From the NCBI RefSeq assembly GCF_007992095.1, contig NZ_BJZP01000007.1, forward strand, positions 124,001-188,000: 64,000 nt of DNA, in the 5' to 3' direction. This DNA comes from Paenirhizobium naphthalenivorans. GTDB taxonomy: Bacteria; Pseudomonadota; Alphaproteobacteria; Rhizobiales; Rhizobiaceae. Positions within the stretch are counted from its first letter, which is position 1; every line of letters starts with the position of its first letter. The notes beneath the pieces are model-generated. The model worked only from the letters and a program-made list of their open reading frames with translations. It had not been told where the DNA came from and ran no database searches. Of the stretch, positions 18,324 to 27,597 are shown piece after piece. A program made the translations under genes and the position numbers.

Positions 18324-18376
18324 GTTGACCAAGCAGAGCCCCGGACCTTGAACCCGGTGGCGATGGGAGAAACGAA
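18324..18376 (+). repeat. sufA leader, second copy of the sufB-type leader
   Basis: This copy repeats the leader before sufB (13023-13069): GTTGAC, AAGC, CCGGACCTTGAACCCGG and GGGAGAAACG lie in the same order up to the ATG. Both copies end at the initiation codon of a suf gene. Confidence 0.55.
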
Positions 18377-18769
18377 ATGGGCTTTCAGGTGATGACCATG
18401 ACGGATGCGGCAGCCGCCCGCGTCCGCGCGATCGTCGAGAATTCCGCACCGGATGCCAGGGGCATTCGCGTCGGGATCAAGAAGGGCGGCTGCGCCGGGA
18501 TGGAGTATACCATCGACCTGGTGAGTGAACCGAACCCCAAGGACGACCTGATCGAGCGCGATGGAGCAAGCGTGTGGGTCGATCCAGCCGCCGTGCTCTA
18601 TCTGCTCGGCACTCAGATGGATTTCGAGACGACGACGCTGCGTTCCGGCTTCACTTTCACCAACCCCAACCAGACCTCGGCATGCGGCTGTGGTGAATCG
18701 GTCGAGTTGAAAGCCGCCGATCTGGCGGAGCTTGCTCGCCAGAAACAGCAAGCGACTGTCGCTGGCTGA
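18377..18769 (+). CDS. sufA: A-type Fe-S carrier SufA/IscA
   Basis: A-type carrier that receives Fe-S clusters and passes them to target proteins. The 130-residue protein has the three conserved cysteines, C39 (KKGGCAGM) and C103/C105 (SACGCGES). It is the last gene of the suf operon, 80 bases after the SufT-like gene and followed by a strong terminator. Confidence 0.94.
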   Translation: MGFQVMTMTDAAAARVRAIVENSAPDARGIRVGIKKGGCAGMEYTIDLVSEPNPKDDLIERDGASVWVDPAAVLYLLGTQMDFETTTLRSGFTFTNPNQTSACGCGESVELKAADLAELARQKQQATVAG

Positions 18770-18794
18770 CGTGTGAGACAGACTTTTTTGTAGA

Positions 18795-18831
18795 ACAAAA
18801 GGCCCGGTCCGCGACTGGGCCTTTTGTTTTT
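18795..18831 (+). terminator. Rho-independent terminator of the suf operon
   Basis: An 11-base-pair perfect stem (18795-18805 with 18817-18827), extended by further pairs around a CCGCG loop, is followed by T residues. It lies 26 bases after the sufA stop. Confidence 0.92.
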
Positions 18832-18876
18832 GCGGCGAGATCATCGTTCGCCGGAATAAATGCGGTTTAGAACAAT

Positions 18877-18909
18877 AATACCAATAAAAACATTTGAAAT
18901 ATTGGTATT
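18877..18909. promoter_or_regulatory. Inverted repeat, candidate Lrp/AsnC operator
   Basis: AATACCAAT (18877-18885) and ATTGGTATT (18901-18909) are perfect 9-base inverted arms 15 bases apart. The right arm ends 19 bases before the start of the Lrp-family gene, so self-regulation is likely. Confidence 0.55.
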
Positions 18910-18928
18910 TTCCGCATATGTTGCGGAA

Positions 18929-19378
18929 ATGGACATAACGGACAAGAAAATAGCCGCTCTGCTGGCCGAAGACGCCCGCCGTTCGCTTGCCGATATTGGT
19001 GAGGCAGTGGGCTTATCTGCCTCGGCCGTCAACGAGCGTATTCGCAGGTTGGCCGCCTCAGGTGTCATCAAGCGCTTCACCGTGGACGCTGACCATGCAT
19101 TGTTGGGACTGGCCGTCACTGCCTTTGTGCTGGTCGGGCTCGACTACGATGCGGGCGAGGAGGCCTTCAAGGCTTTCGCCGCCGACCATCCTTCCGTTGC
19201 GGAATGTCATCATGTAACGGGAGGTTGGTCTTATCTGCTCAAGGTGCGTGTCCGTGATCTTGCTGGGCTCGAGACCTTCCTCGCCGAACTGAAGGCCCGG
19301 CGCTTTCTCTCCCGCAGCGAAACCATGATCGTGCTCTCGACTGCCGTCGAGCGCGGCTTCACCCTGGCGGAGGTTTGA
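18929..19378 (+). CDS. Lrp/AsnC family transcriptional regulator
   Basis: A 149-residue feast/famine regulator with an N-terminal helix-turn-helix (DITDKKIAALLAEDARRSLADIGEAVGLS) and a C-terminal RAM ligand-binding domain. The start at 18929 is standard for the family; the frame is open upstream but that stretch covers the likely operator. It lies 3 bases before a LysE-family exporter, so it probably controls amino-acid export in response to a ligand. Confidence 0.92.
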   Translation: MDITDKKIAALLAEDARRSLADIGEAVGLSASAVNERIRRLAASGVIKRFTVDADHALLGLAVTAFVLVGLDYDAGEEAFKAFAADHPSVAECHHVTGGWSYLLKVRVRDLAGLETFLAELKARRFLSRSETMIVLSTAVERGFTLAEV

Positions 19379-19381
19379 ACG

Positions 19382-20008
19382 ATGAGCCTGTTTCTTCTCG
19401 GCAAGGGCATCCTGCTTGGCCTCGCCATTGCCGCGCCTCTCGGACCGATCGGCGCGCTGTGCATTTCTCGTACGCTGGAGCGCGGCTTCTGGGCCGGTGT
19501 CGCCGGTGGCCTCGGCACGGCGCTTGCCGACGGCGCCTATGCGCTGATGGCTGCCGCTGGTTTTGCCGCCTTCGCGACCCTGCTCGACACGATCTCTTTG
19601 CCGCTGCAACTGCTTGGCGGCGCCTTCCTGCTGTGGCTCGGCTGGAAGAGCTTTCAGCCGAAGCCGCCGGTCGTGGCCGCCAAGGTGGGCGCACGCGACC
19701 TGCTGAGCACCACCGGCGCGACCTTCCTGCTGACCATCACCAACCCGGCGACCATCCTGTCCTTTGCTGCTATCTTTGCCGGGCTGGGCCTGGCATCGCA
19801 GGGCGATGGCTGGTCGGCGGCCGCGCTCGTCGCCGGCGTCTTCGCCGGCTCGATGCTCTGGTGGATATTCCTCAGCGGCACGGTGGCGCTGCTGCATCAC
19901 CGCCTGCCGGAGAGCTTCGCCCTCTGGGTGTCGCGGATCTCCGGCGTGGTGCTGATCGGCTTCGGCCTAGTGGCAATCGTGATGGGGGTGAGGGCGCTGG
20001 TCGCGTAA
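19382..20008 (+). CDS. LysE family amino-acid exporter
   Basis: A 208-residue inner-membrane protein of the LysE/RhtB translocator family with about six transmembrane helices. The N-terminal family motif is seen in GLAIAAPLGPIGALCISRTLERG. It exports amino acids or similar metabolites; the substrate cannot be named from sequence. It is in an operon with the Lrp-type regulator, which is the usual pairing. Confidence 0.9.
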   Translation: MSLFLLGKGILLGLAIAAPLGPIGALCISRTLERGFWAGVAGGLGTALADGAYALMAAAGFAAFATLLDTISLPLQLLGGAFLLWLGWKSFQPKPPVVAAKVGARDLLSTTGATFLLTITNPATILSFAAIFAGLGLASQGDGWSAAALVAGVFAGSMLWWIFLSGTVALLHHRLPESFALWVSRISGVVLIGFGLVAIVMGVRALVA

Positions 20009-20093
20009 CGGCTGTCCGGGCGCTTTTGTGCGGGACGACCACGGCTCGGAAGGTATCTTCGAAGGCCGATCGGCTAAGCCCCGGATCTGATCT

Positions 20094-20133
20094 TTCAGCC
20101 GTGTCGGCGGATTGGGCCGCCGACACGGCTGAA
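20094..20133. terminator. Long perfect hairpin between convergent genes
   Basis: A perfect 17-base-pair stem (20094-20110 with 20117-20133) with a 6-base loop lies between the LysE gene and a minus-strand gene that ends at 20142. No clear T run flanks it on either strand. Position suggests a two-way terminator. Confidence 0.6.
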
Positions 20134-20141
20134 GAACGAAC

Positions 20142-20516
20142 TCAACGCGAGCGGCAGCGGCCGGTCTTCATCGTTTCCTTGTCGCCATCATCATAGGCGA
20201 TGCCGATCTTTTCACCTGCGAGAGAGGCGATCGTGCCAGGATACCATTCGCCCTGGCCCTTGAAATTGCACTCGACCTTCATCCCGATCATCCAGTCATA
20301 CGGGCGCACATCTCCAATGGCGACCGTTTCACGGTCACCGTCGTCATAGCGAATGGTAACCTTGCCGTTGCCGACCTTTTCGGCAATGCCCGGGAACCAG
20401 TAGCCGGCGCCCTTGTAGTTGCCAAGAACCCAATCCCCTTGGGTCTGCGCCATCGCGCCTGTAACTCCGAGCGTGGAGAGCGTAACTGCAAGTGTCAGTA
20501 CCAATTTGAAGCGCAT
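20142..20516 (-). CDS. Secreted protein with two Tudor-like repeats
   Basis: A 124-residue protein with a signal peptide (MRFKLVLTLAVTLSTLGVTGAMAQ) and two related segments of about 45 residues. Each has W-x-P-G/W-Y-P-G, then I-x-Y-D-D-G-D-x-E-T, the pattern of bacterial agenet/Tudor-like small barrels. The start at 20516 is preferred because AAAGGGA precedes it at 5 bases; a start at 20531 would overlap that site. Function unknown; probably periplasmic. Confidence 0.75.
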   Translation of the reverse strand: MRFKLVLTLAVTLSTLGVTGAMAQTQGDWVLGNYKGAGYWFPGIAEKVGNGKVTIRYDDGDRETVAIGDVRPYDWMIGMKVECNFKGQGEWYPGTIASLAGEKIGIAYDDGDKETMKTGRCRSR

Positions 20517-20750
20517 AAGAATCCCTTTCAAGAATCCCGATTTATCGCCTGATTCAACGGAATTCAGGGATGCCAGGACGGCGCTGGCGATCCTTTTATA
20601 GGCGGGGTGACCATGTGTCGTTGGACTATTTTGGGTGCGGAGACTTGCGTTTACGCAATTTGGCGAGGGGCACCACGGTGCTGGGGCGCCGAAAAAGGTA
20701 GAGCATCGTGTCGATGCAATCCTCGCCTTTGAAGGCCGATGGAGAGTTCT

Positions 20751-21077
20751 TCAATCCCGCTTGATGCTCATCAGCACGTCCCACATGTCCGCGCCGGTCT
20801 CGAACACGGAGGCATTGGCCTTGAACGAGAGTTCGGCGCCGATCGCGTCGAGCATTTCGCTGGCAAGATCGACATTGGAACTGTCGGGCAGGGTGTCTTC
20901 GCCTGAGGTGGAAACGGATGCGGAGACCCCGCCGGTCGGGCGCGTCGAAAACGTCGTCACGGTGCGGTCATAGCCCGGCGTCAGCGCATTCGCCACATTG
21001 TTGGCGGTGGCTGAGAGCCGCGTCGGCTGCGCCTGCATGCCGGAAACGGCAATGCCCATGATCGCGGAAATTCCCAT
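20751..21077 (-). CDS. Orphan flagellar basal-body rod-like protein
   Basis: A 108-residue protein with the N-terminal rod/hook motif (AVSGMQAQPTRLSATANNVAN) and a C-terminal rod motif (FKANASVFETGADMWDVLMSIK). Almost nothing lies between the two coiled-coil ends, so it is shorter than FlgB or FlgC. No flagellar gene is nearby. It may be an extra rod-type subunit, or a non-flagellar relic kept for another use. Confidence 0.75.
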   Translation of the reverse strand: MGISAIMGIAVSGMQAQPTRLSATANNVANALTPGYDRTVTTFSTRPTGGVSASVSTSGEDTLPDSSNVDLASEMLDAIGAELSFKANASVFETGADMWDVLMSIKRD

Positions 21078-21510
21078 AGTTCAGCCTCGATGCCCATATT
21101 CAATCGAAGCACTTTACCTGACGCCCGTTAGGGAAGCCTGAAGCGACGAGGTTCATGGACCGTGTCCAGCCCTCCAGGCCTTGTTCCGAAATGATACGCC
21201 CTGGCCGCATCTTGCCCAGCCAAAGACGACATAGAAAACGAAACAATTAGGCAATAGACTAAATAAAGAAATAGAAAATTACATTAGGATCGCAAGGGGG
21301 TGGCTGAGAGGGGCGTTACGGACTACTTTCGCGGCATAGCGAGCCAGCCCGCCACACCGATCGGGATGCCCGCCGAGATGCACAGGCCGATATTGTCGAA
21401 GACGGTCACGCCGAGTGCCGATGCCGACGCCGATTGCGTTCCAGAGGGCAGTGACCGAGAGCCTGGGCGGTTCCGATGGCCGATTTGCGACCCACGCTAC
21501 CCGCAACGAG
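21078..21510. other. Intergenic region without a clear gene
   Basis: About 430 bases between the rod-like gene and the gcvP end. Bases 21235-21290 are A-rich. On the minus strand around 21330-21430 one frame reads a short hydrophobic stretch (TVFDNIGLCISAGIPIGVAG) ending in a stop, without a start; it may be debris of a membrane-protein gene. Confidence 0.35.
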
Positions 21511-21535
21511 AAAGCCCGCCTTGCGGGCGGGCCTT
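21511..21535 (-). terminator. Hairpin after the gcvTHP operon
   Basis: A 7-base-pair GC stem (21514-21520 with 21526-21532) and a 5-base loop lie about 30 bases after the gcvP stop. On the minus strand it is followed by TTTCTCGTT, a weak T tract. Confidence 0.55.
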
Positions 21536-21562
21536 CGTCGCATGTGAGGGCAGTCGAGGCCG

Positions 21563-24427
21563 CTATTCGGCGGCTTCGGCATACTCGCTCATCGGCGGGC
21601 AGGTGCAGACCAGGTTACGGTCGCCGTAGACATTGTCGACGCGGTTGACCGAGGACCAGTACTTGTCGACCCGGAAGGCGCCGGGCGGGAAGCAGGCCTG
21701 CTCGCGCGTGTAGGGACGGGTCCACTCGCCGACGAGGTCTTCCACGGTGTGTGGGGCGTTCTTCAGCGGGTTGTTCGCCTTGTCCATCCGGCCTTCCTCG
21801 ATGTCGCGGGCCTCCTCGCGGATCGCCAGCATGGCCTCGCAGAAACGGTCGATCTCGGCCTTTGTCTCGCTCTCCGTCGGCTCGATCATCAATGTGCCAG
21901 CGACCGGCCAGCTCATGGTCGGAGCGTGGAAGCCGCAGTCGATCAGCCGCTTGGCGACGTCGTCGACGGAGACGCCCGAGCTTTCGGCGAGCGGACGGGT
22001 ATCAATGATGCACTCATGCGCCACGCGACCGGCTTCTGACTTGTAGAGCACGTCATAGGCGCCGGTCAGCCGGGCGGCTATATAATTGGCGTTGAGGATC
22101 GCCACCTTGGTCGCCTGCGTCAGCCCTTCTCCGCCCATCATCAGGCAATAGGACCAGCTGATCGGCAGGATCGATGGCGAGCCATAGGGGGCCGCCGAAA
22201 CCGCGCCCGGACGGCCATCGGTTGCGACATGGCCTGGCAGGAAGGCTGCCAGATGCGCCTTGACACCGATCGGTCCCATACCTGGACCGCCGCCGCCATG
22301 CGGGATGCAGAAGGTCTTGTGCAGGTTTAGGTGGGAGACGTCGGAGCCGATGTCGCCGGGGCGGGCAAGGCCGACCATCGCGTTCATATTGGCGCCGTCG
22401 AGATAGACCTGCCCGCCATGGGCATGGGTGATCTCGCAGATTTGCCGCACCGTCTCCTCGAACACGCCATGCGTGGATGGATAAGTGACCATGCAACAGG
22501 ACAAGGTATCGGCATATTTCTCCGCCTTCTCGCGGAAATCGTCGAGATCGACGTCACCATTGTCGCGTGCCTTGACCGGCACGACCGTCATGCCGGCCAT
22601 ATGCGCCGATGCCGGGTTGGTGCCATGCGCCGAGGTCGGAATCAGGCACACGGTGCGGTGGGCATCACCGCGCGACAGGTGGTAGCTGCGGATGGTCAGA
22701 AGCCCCGCATATTCACCCTGTGCGCCGGAATTCGGCTGTATCGAAATCGCGTCGTAACCGGTAACCGAGCACAGTTTCTCCGAAAGATCGTCGATCATCT
22801 CCTTGTAGCCGAGCGCCTGGTCGGCGGGGGCAAACGGATGGATCTCGGAGAACTCCGGCCAGGTGATCGGTAGCATTTCGGCCGTGGCGTTGAGTTTCAT
22901 CGTGCACGAGCCGAGCGGGATCATCGCCCGGTCGAGCGCGAGGTCGCGGTCGGAGAGCCGGCGGATATAGCGGGTCATCTCGCTTTCGGCGCGGTTCATG
23001 TGGAAGATCGGATGCGTCAGGTAGTCGGTCTGGCGCAGGAGATCCTTGGGCAGGCGGTAGTCGGGCGTGAATTCGGCGACCGCAAAGGCGCCCCCGAAGG
23101 CGCGCCAGACAGCCTCGAGCGTTGCCGGCCGGGTGCGCTCGTCAAGGCTGATGCCGATGCGGGTTTCGCCGACCTTGCGCAGGTTGACACCTTCGGCAAC
23201 GGCGGCGCGCAGAACCAGGCCCTGCATATGGCCGACCTCGACGGTGATGGTGTCGAAGAAGGTTTCCTGCTCGATCGCATAGCCGAGCTTTTCCAGCCCC
23301 TTGGCCATCAGAACCGCCTTCTGGTGCACCTGCTGGGCAATCGCCTTGATGCCCTTGGGGCCATGGAAGACAGCATACATCGAGGCCATGACGGCGAGCA
23401 AAACCTGTGCGGTGCAGATGTTCGATGTCGCCTTTTCTCGACGGATATGCTGCTCGCGGGTCTGTAGCGATAGGCGGTAGGCGCGGTTGCCGCGGGCGTC
23501 GACGGAGACGCCGACGAGGCGACCGGGCATGGAGCGTTTGATGGCGTCCTTGACCGCCATATAGGCGGCATGCGGGCCGCCATAACCGACCGGAACGCCG
23601 AAGCGCTGGGTCGAGCCGATGGCGATGTCGGCGCCCATGTCGCCGGGTGACTTCAGCAGCGTCAGCGCCAAGATGTCGGCGGCAACGGTGGCGGTTGCGC
23701 CGGTCTGGTGCAGGCGGGCGATCAGGCCGGAAAAGTCATGGATCTGCCCATGGGTGCCGGGATACTGGAATATCGCGCCGAACACGTCGACCGGATCGAG
23801 ATCGGTGAAAGGGTTGCCGACGATCACCGTCCAGCCGAGCGGCTCGGCGCGGGTTCGGATCACTGCGATGGTCTGCGGATGGCAGGCCTCATCGACGAAG
23901 AAGGCTTTCGCCTTGGATTTCGACACGCGTTCGGCAAGCGCCATGGCCTCGGCGGCGGCGGTCGCCTCGTCGAGCAGCGAGGCGTTCGCCACGTCGAGCC
24001 CGGTCAGGTCGCAAACCATGGTCTGGAAGTTGAGCAACGCTTCAAGCCGGCCTTGCGAAATCTCCGGCTGGTAGGGCGTGTAGGCTGTGTACCAGGCGGG
24101 GTTTTCCAGGATGTTGCGTTGGATGACCGGTGGCGTGATGGTGCCGTAATAGCCTTGGCCGATCAGCGAAACGAGCGCCTTGTTCTTGTTGGCGGTCTCG
24201 CGCAGCTTGTCGAGCGCTTCGCGCTCGGTCATGGCGGCACCCCAGGTAAGGGGAACCTGCTGGCGAATCGACGACGGGACGGTGGCGTCGATCAGCGCGT
24301 CGAGATTCTGATAGCCGATAACCTTCAACATATCGTCCATTTCGGCCGGCGAGGGACCGATGTGGCGCCGATTGGCGAAGTCGTAGGGCTGGTAGTCGGT
24401 GAACTGGAATTCGGTCGATGTGGTCAT
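21563..24427 (-). CDS. gcvP: Glycine dehydrogenase (decarboxylating), P protein
   Basis: PLP-dependent P protein of the glycine cleavage system: it decarboxylates glycine and passes the aminomethyl group to the lipoyl arm of GcvH. The 954-residue single chain is the long homodimeric form. The PLP lysine is about K704 in [19 protein letters not shown]. Its ATG overlaps the gcvH stop (ATGA), so the two are translationally coupled. It is the last gene of gcvT-gcvH-gcvP. Confidence 0.97.
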   Translation of the reverse strand: MTTSTEFQFTDYQPYDFANRRHIGPSPAEMDDMLKVIGYQNLDALIDATVPSSIRQQVPLTWGAAMTEREALDKLRETANKNKALVSLIGQGYYGTITPPVIQRNILENPAWYTAYTPYQPEISQGRLEALLNFQTMVCDLTGLDVANASLLDEATAAAEAMALAERVSKSKAKAFFVDEACHPQTIAVIRTRAEPLGWTVIVGNPFTDLDPVDVFGAIFQYPGTHGQIHDFSGLIARLHQTGATATVAADILALTLLKSPGDMGADIAIGSTQRFGVPVGYGGPHAAYMAVKDAIKRSMPGRLVGVSVDARGNRAYRLSLQTREQHIRREKATSNICTAQVLLAVMASMYAVFHGPKGIKAIAQQVHQKAVLMAKGLEKLGYAIEQETFFDTITVEVGHMQGLVLRAAVAEGVNLRKVGETRIGISLDERTRPATLEAVWRAFGGAFAVAEFTPDYRLPKDLLRQTDYLTHPIFHMNRAESEMTRYIRRLSDRDLALDRAMIPLGSCTMKLNATAEMLPITWPEFSEIHPFAPADQALGYKEMIDDLSEKLCSVTGYDAISIQPNSGAQGEYAGLLTIRSYHLSRGDAHRTVCLIPTSAHGTNPASAHMAGMTVVPVKARDNGDVDLDDFREKAEKYADTLSCCMVTYPSTHGVFEETVRQICEITHAHGGQVYLDGANMNAMVGLARPGDIGSDVSHLNLHKTFCIPHGGGGPGMGPIGVKAHLAAFLPGHVATDGRPGAVSAAPYGSPSILPISWSYCLMMGGEGLTQATKVAILNANYIAARLTGAYDVLYKSEAGRVAHECIIDTRPLAESSGVSVDDVAKRLIDCGFHAPTMSWPVAGTLMIEPTESETKAEIDRFCEAMLAIREEARDIEEGRMDKANNPLKNAPHTVEDLVGEWTRPYTREQACFPPGAFRVDKYWSSVNRVDNVYGDRNLVCTCPPMSEYAEAAE

Positions 24428-24786
24428 GCGATCAGCTCGTTATAGGCGGCTTCGTCGAGAAGGGCGGCGGCATCGGCGGCGACCTTCAGCTTCAGCTTGA
24501 AGAACCAGCCGGCGCCTTGCGGATCGGAATTGACCAGTGATGGATCGTCGACGATCGCTTGGTTGATTTCCGTGATCTCGCCGTCGAGTGGGCAGTAGAC
24601 TTCCGAGGCCGCCTTGACCGATTCGACGGTGGCAGCATCGGCGCCCTTGTCGAAGGTCGCGCCGACTTCCGGCAGTTCGACGAAGACCAGGTCGCCCAGC
24701 TGTTCGGCGGCGTGGTTGGTGATACCGACGGTCGCGACATCGCCCTCGATCTTCAGCCATTCGTGTTCAGCGGTAAATTTCAGCAT
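24424..24786 (-). CDS. gcvH: Glycine cleavage system H protein
   Basis: Lipoyl carrier that shuttles the aminomethyl intermediate between P, T and L proteins. The 120-residue protein has the lipoylated lysine at K58 ([10 protein letters not shown]) and the usual C-terminal GWFFKLK segment. The start at 24786 follows GAGAGGAA; the frame is open far upstream but that part is unrelated. It ends overlapping gcvP by 4 bases. Confidence 0.97.
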   Translation of the reverse strand: MLKFTAEHEWLKIEGDVATVGITNHAAEQLGDLVFVELPEVGATFDKGADAATVESVKAASEVYCPLDGEITEINQAIVDDPSLVNSDPQGAGWFFKLKLKVAADAAALLDEAAYNELIA

Positions 24787-24895
24787 GTGATGTTCCTCTC
24801 GATGGATATTGTCTTGGCTCAGGTGGCGGCCAGCAAGGTCCGCATTGGCCGTCAGGCCAGTGGGGTCAAATCTGTCGATGCCGCCATCCGTGATC

Positions 24896-26035
24896 TCAAC
24901 GCTTGTAGGTCGGGGTGACGAAGGGCATGGCGGCGACAGTGACCGGCAGGTACTTGCCACGCACTTCGGCAAAGATCTGCGTCCCGGGTTCGGCATGGCT
25001 CGCGGGCACATAGCCCATCGCGATGGGGCCCTCGACACTCGGGCCGAAGCCGCCGGACGTCACTTCGCCGAGTTCCGTCCTGCCTTCATTATCTGCATAG
25101 AGCTTGGCATGACCACGTACCGGCGCCTTGCCCTCGGGCTTGAGGCCGATGCGGCGGCGGGAGGCGCCGGTGTCGATTTCTGACAGGATGCGTCCCGCGC
25201 CGGGGAAGCCGCCTTCGCGGGCGCCACCGGTGCGGCGGGTCTTCTGGATCGCCCATTCGAGGCCCGCTTCGATCGGCGACGTCGTGGTATCGATGTCATT
25301 GCCGTAAAGGCAAAGCCCGGCCTCCAGCCGCAGCGAATCGCGGGCGCCAAGGCCGATCGGCTCGCAATCGGGATGGGCGAGCAGGGCTCTGGCCAGTTCC
25401 TCCGCCTTGTCCGCCGGCACGGAAATCTCGAAGCCGTCCTCGCCGGAATAACCGGAGCGCGAGACGATGCACGGTGCACCGCAGAGGGTGACGTCGCGCA
25501 CGTCCATGAACTTCATCGCGGCGACGTCGGCCCCGAGGCTCGCAAGCACGACCTCCGAGCGCGGCCCCTGAAGCGCCAACAGCGCACGGTCGTCGCGGTA
25601 TGTGACCTCGACGCGTTCGGAGAGGTGCTTCTTCATGTGGGCAATGTCGGCCTGTTTGCAGCCGGCGTTGACGACGACATAGAGATGGTCGCCGCGATTG
25701 GCGAACATCAGGTCGTCGAGGATGCCGCCGTTGTCATCGGTGAAGAATCCGTAGCGCTGGCGGCCGGGCTTCAGGCCGAGAATGTCGACCGGCACGAGGC
25801 TTTCAAGCGCTAGGGCGGCATCCTCGAACGTGCCAGACATGGCCCGGAGCTCTACCTGTCCCATGTGCGAGACGTCGAACAGGCCGCATTTGGCGCGGGT
25901 ATGGAGGTGTTCCTTCATCACACCGGCCGGGTATTGCACAGGCATGTCATAGCCGGCGAATGGCACCATACGGGCGCCTAGTTCGAGATGCAGGTCGTAA
26001 AGGGGTGTTTTGAGAAGTTCGGCGGACTGATCCAA
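24896..26035 (-). CDS. gcvT: Aminomethyltransferase, glycine cleavage T protein (TTG start)
   Basis: Transfers the methylene carbon from aminomethyl-lipoyl GcvH to tetrahydrofolate, releasing ammonia. The protein of 379 residues has the family pieces [16 protein letters not shown] near the N-terminus, FDVSHMGQ and GYTGEDGFE-like GYSGEDGFE. No ATG gives a full N-terminus: the best start is TTG at 26035 ([16 protein letters not shown]), 7 bases after GGAG. It is the first gene behind a tandem glycine riboswitch. Confidence 0.95.
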   Translation of the reverse strand: MDQSAELLKTPLYDLHLELGARMVPFAGYDMPVQYPAGVMKEHLHTRAKCGLFDVSHMGQVELRAMSGTFEDAALALESLVPVDILGLKPGRQRYGFFTDDNGGILDDLMFANRGDHLYVVVNAGCKQADIAHMKKHLSERVEVTYRDDRALLALQGPRSEVVLASLGADVAAMKFMDVRDVTLCGAPCIVSRSGYSGEDGFEISVPADKAEELARALLAHPDCEPIGLGARDSLRLEAGLCLYGNDIDTTTSPIEAGLEWAIQKTRRTGGAREGGFPGAGRILSEIDTGASRRRIGLKPEGKAPVRGHAKLYADNEGRTELGEVTSGGFGPSVEGPIAMGYVPASHAEPGTQIFAEVRGKYLPVTVAAMPFVTPTYKR

Positions 26036-26066
26036 GGGGCGTCTCCGTCTTTGGCGCTCGCGCGCC

Positions 26067-26105
26067 GGCTCAGGTCGTGGCACGGATGTGCCGGTGTCTT
26101 GAGCC
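26067..26105 (-). promoter_or_regulatory. Hairpin downstream of the glycine riboswitch
   Basis: GGCTCA and TGAGCC arms (26100-26105 with 26067-26072) enclose an inner GGCAC/GTGCC hairpin. It lies between the second aptamer and the gcvT ribosome-binding site and could be part of the expression platform. Confidence 0.5.
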
Positions 26106-26268
26106 CCCTCTGTCCGTTGGCCTGAGATTGTTATCCCTTCGGCGCACCCTTCCTTTCGGAAGGTTTCTCTCCAGAGTTTCAGTCGACGCCCTGCGGTCCT
26201 TTTGCCTGAGAGTTTCCGGGGCGGTTGCTCCTTCGGCACCGGAGTGAACCGGCTTCTCCCTGCAGGGA
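26104..26268 (-). promoter_or_regulatory. Tandem glycine riboswitch
   Basis: Read on the minus strand, two glycine aptamers follow one another. The first (about 26268-26192) has GGAGAAGCCGG, GCCGAAGGAGCAA and AACTCTCAGGCAAAAGGACCGC. The second (about 26180-26104) has CTGGAGAGAAACC, GCGCCGAAGGGATAACAATC and TCAGGCCAACGGACAGAGGG. Both conserved cores are intact. It sits directly before gcvT, as expected for an ON switch that turns on glycine breakdown when glycine is high. Confidence 0.93.
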
Positions 26269-26523
26269 TGCGGCAATTATCGGGCTGGGCTGCCGCTTGG
26301 CAAGAGGCAAGCGTCGTCAGCGAGCAAATAATTGTCGCTGGCGCTTCATTCTTTCGTTGGGGCAGAGATCGCCCGGTCTGGCGGTCGGCACCGTTCTCGC
26401 GCGGTTTGTCCAGGATCAAGGATTTGTATGTCTGTTCGCATGAGACTTTCTGAGTATAGCTGGCACCGGCCTTTGATCTTTGGTCGAAACCGGTTATGGA
26501 AACGTCCACAATGGAGGGCTTGG

Positions 26524-26895
26524 ATGTCTAAGGTAAGGTGGATTGGGAGCGGACTTGTGCGCGTGCTTTGCGCGTTCGCGATCCTGTCTCTTGCCTTCGC
26601 CCACAAGCCCCCGCAGGTCATGGCAGCCGCTTACGAGAGCGCCTCGCTTCGGCTGCCGGATGGCACCTTTGCCGATCTCTGCATTAGCGACGCGGCCATC
26701 AAGCATCCGCTGGTGCATCAATTCTGCGAAGCCTGTGCGCTTGCCTCATCGACGGTTCTGCCGCTGCCGGATGACGGTGCCTGGCTCCTGGGGCTGTTCG
26801 CCTCGCTGGAAAACCGGCTAGGAGAGGCGCGCAGTGGCGGTGAACGCCGTTTCATCCTTCGCCAGCGAGCCCGTGCTCCCCCCGCATTTGCCTGA
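26524..26895 (+). CDS. Small secreted or membrane protein, DUF2946-like
   Basis: A 123-residue protein with a hydrophobic N-terminal helix (LVRVLCAFAILSLAFA), then a Cys/His-bearing stretch: LCISDAAIKHPLVHQFCEAC. This pattern (LC..., H..C..C) recalls DUF2946 proteins often found with copper genes. GGAGG lies 6 bases before the ATG at 26524. The next gene downstream encodes a PCu(A)C copper chaperone, which supports a copper role. The family call is tentative. Confidence 0.65.
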   Translation: MSKVRWIGSGLVRVLCAFAILSLAFAHKPPQVMAAAYESASLRLPDGTFADLCISDAAIKHPLVHQFCEACALASSTVLPLPDDGAWLLGLFASLENRLGEARSGGERRFILRQRARAPPAFA

Positions 26896-26987
26896 TTTAA
26901 CGCCTTCGATTCTAATAGAAATCATGCAAATTGCGGAAGATCGTCGTCGTGAAAAAAGATCACGCACGATGCCGCCGGAGAACGAAA

Positions 26988-27512
26988 ATGAACGTATTTA
27001 GAACTCTCACATTCGTCGCCCTCTTTGCCACTGCTGCTGTCGCGCAGATGAATGGCAACCAGATGCAGGGCCATGGCGCCATTGACGGGTCCGGCATGGC
27101 CGGCGCTAATCCGGGTTCGATGGAGGCCGTGAAGGTCGGTGATCTGGAACTGACGGCCGGCTTCACCCGCGCCATGCTGCCGAACCAGCCGGTCGGTGGC
27201 GGCTTCATCAAGATCAAGAACGCCGGTTCGACTGACGACGTGCTGATCGCTGCCGAATCGCCGAGCGCTGGCCACATGGAGCTGCACGAGATGGTCATGG
27301 TCGACGATGTCATGAAAATGCGCCCGCTGAAGGACGGCATTCCTGTTCCGGCCGGTGAAACCGTCGAACTGAAGCCGGGTGGCCTGCACATGATGTTCAT
27401 GCAGGTCAAAGAGCCCTTCGTCGAGGGTGGCAAGGTTGCGGTCAAGCTGACGTTTGAAAAGGCTGGTTCGGTTGATCTGGTGCTCCCGGTTGGACCGGCT
27501 AGCGGCAAATAG
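26988..27512 (+). CDS. Periplasmic copper chaperone PCu(A)C
   Basis: A 174-residue secreted protein of the PCu(A)C/DUF461 family, which delivers Cu(I) to the CuA site of cytochrome oxidase. After a signal peptide comes a Met-rich stretch (MNGNQMQGHG). The metal ligands follow the H-M...M...H-x-M pattern, seen in GHMELHEMVMVDD and GGLHMMFM. The start at 26988 is at the signal peptide; the frame opens at 26931 with an Arg/Lys-rich tail that is unlikely. A terminator follows. Confidence 0.9.
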   Translation: MNVFRTLTFVALFATAAVAQMNGNQMQGHGAIDGSGMAGANPGSMEAVKVGDLELTAGFTRAMLPNQPVGGGFIKIKNAGSTDDVLIAAESPSAGHMELHEMVMVDDVMKMRPLKDGIPVPAGETVELKPGGLHMMFMQVKEPFVEGGKVAVKLTFEKAGSVDLVLPVGPASGK

Positions 27513-27532
27513 GACCTGATTTCGGGCAAAGC

Positions 27533-27570
27533 GAAAGGGCCACGATCGCGTTGCGGTCGTGGCCCTTTCT
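27533..27570 (+). terminator. Terminator after the copper chaperone gene
   Basis: A 13-base-pair perfect outer stem (27533-27545 with 27557-27569), with further inner pairs and a 5-base loop, ends in CCCTTTCT. It lies 20 bases after the stop and could work for both strands because a convergent gene ends at 27598. Confidence 0.75.
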
Positions 27571-27597
27571 GTCCGGGAGGATCATTCGGTCTTTGCG

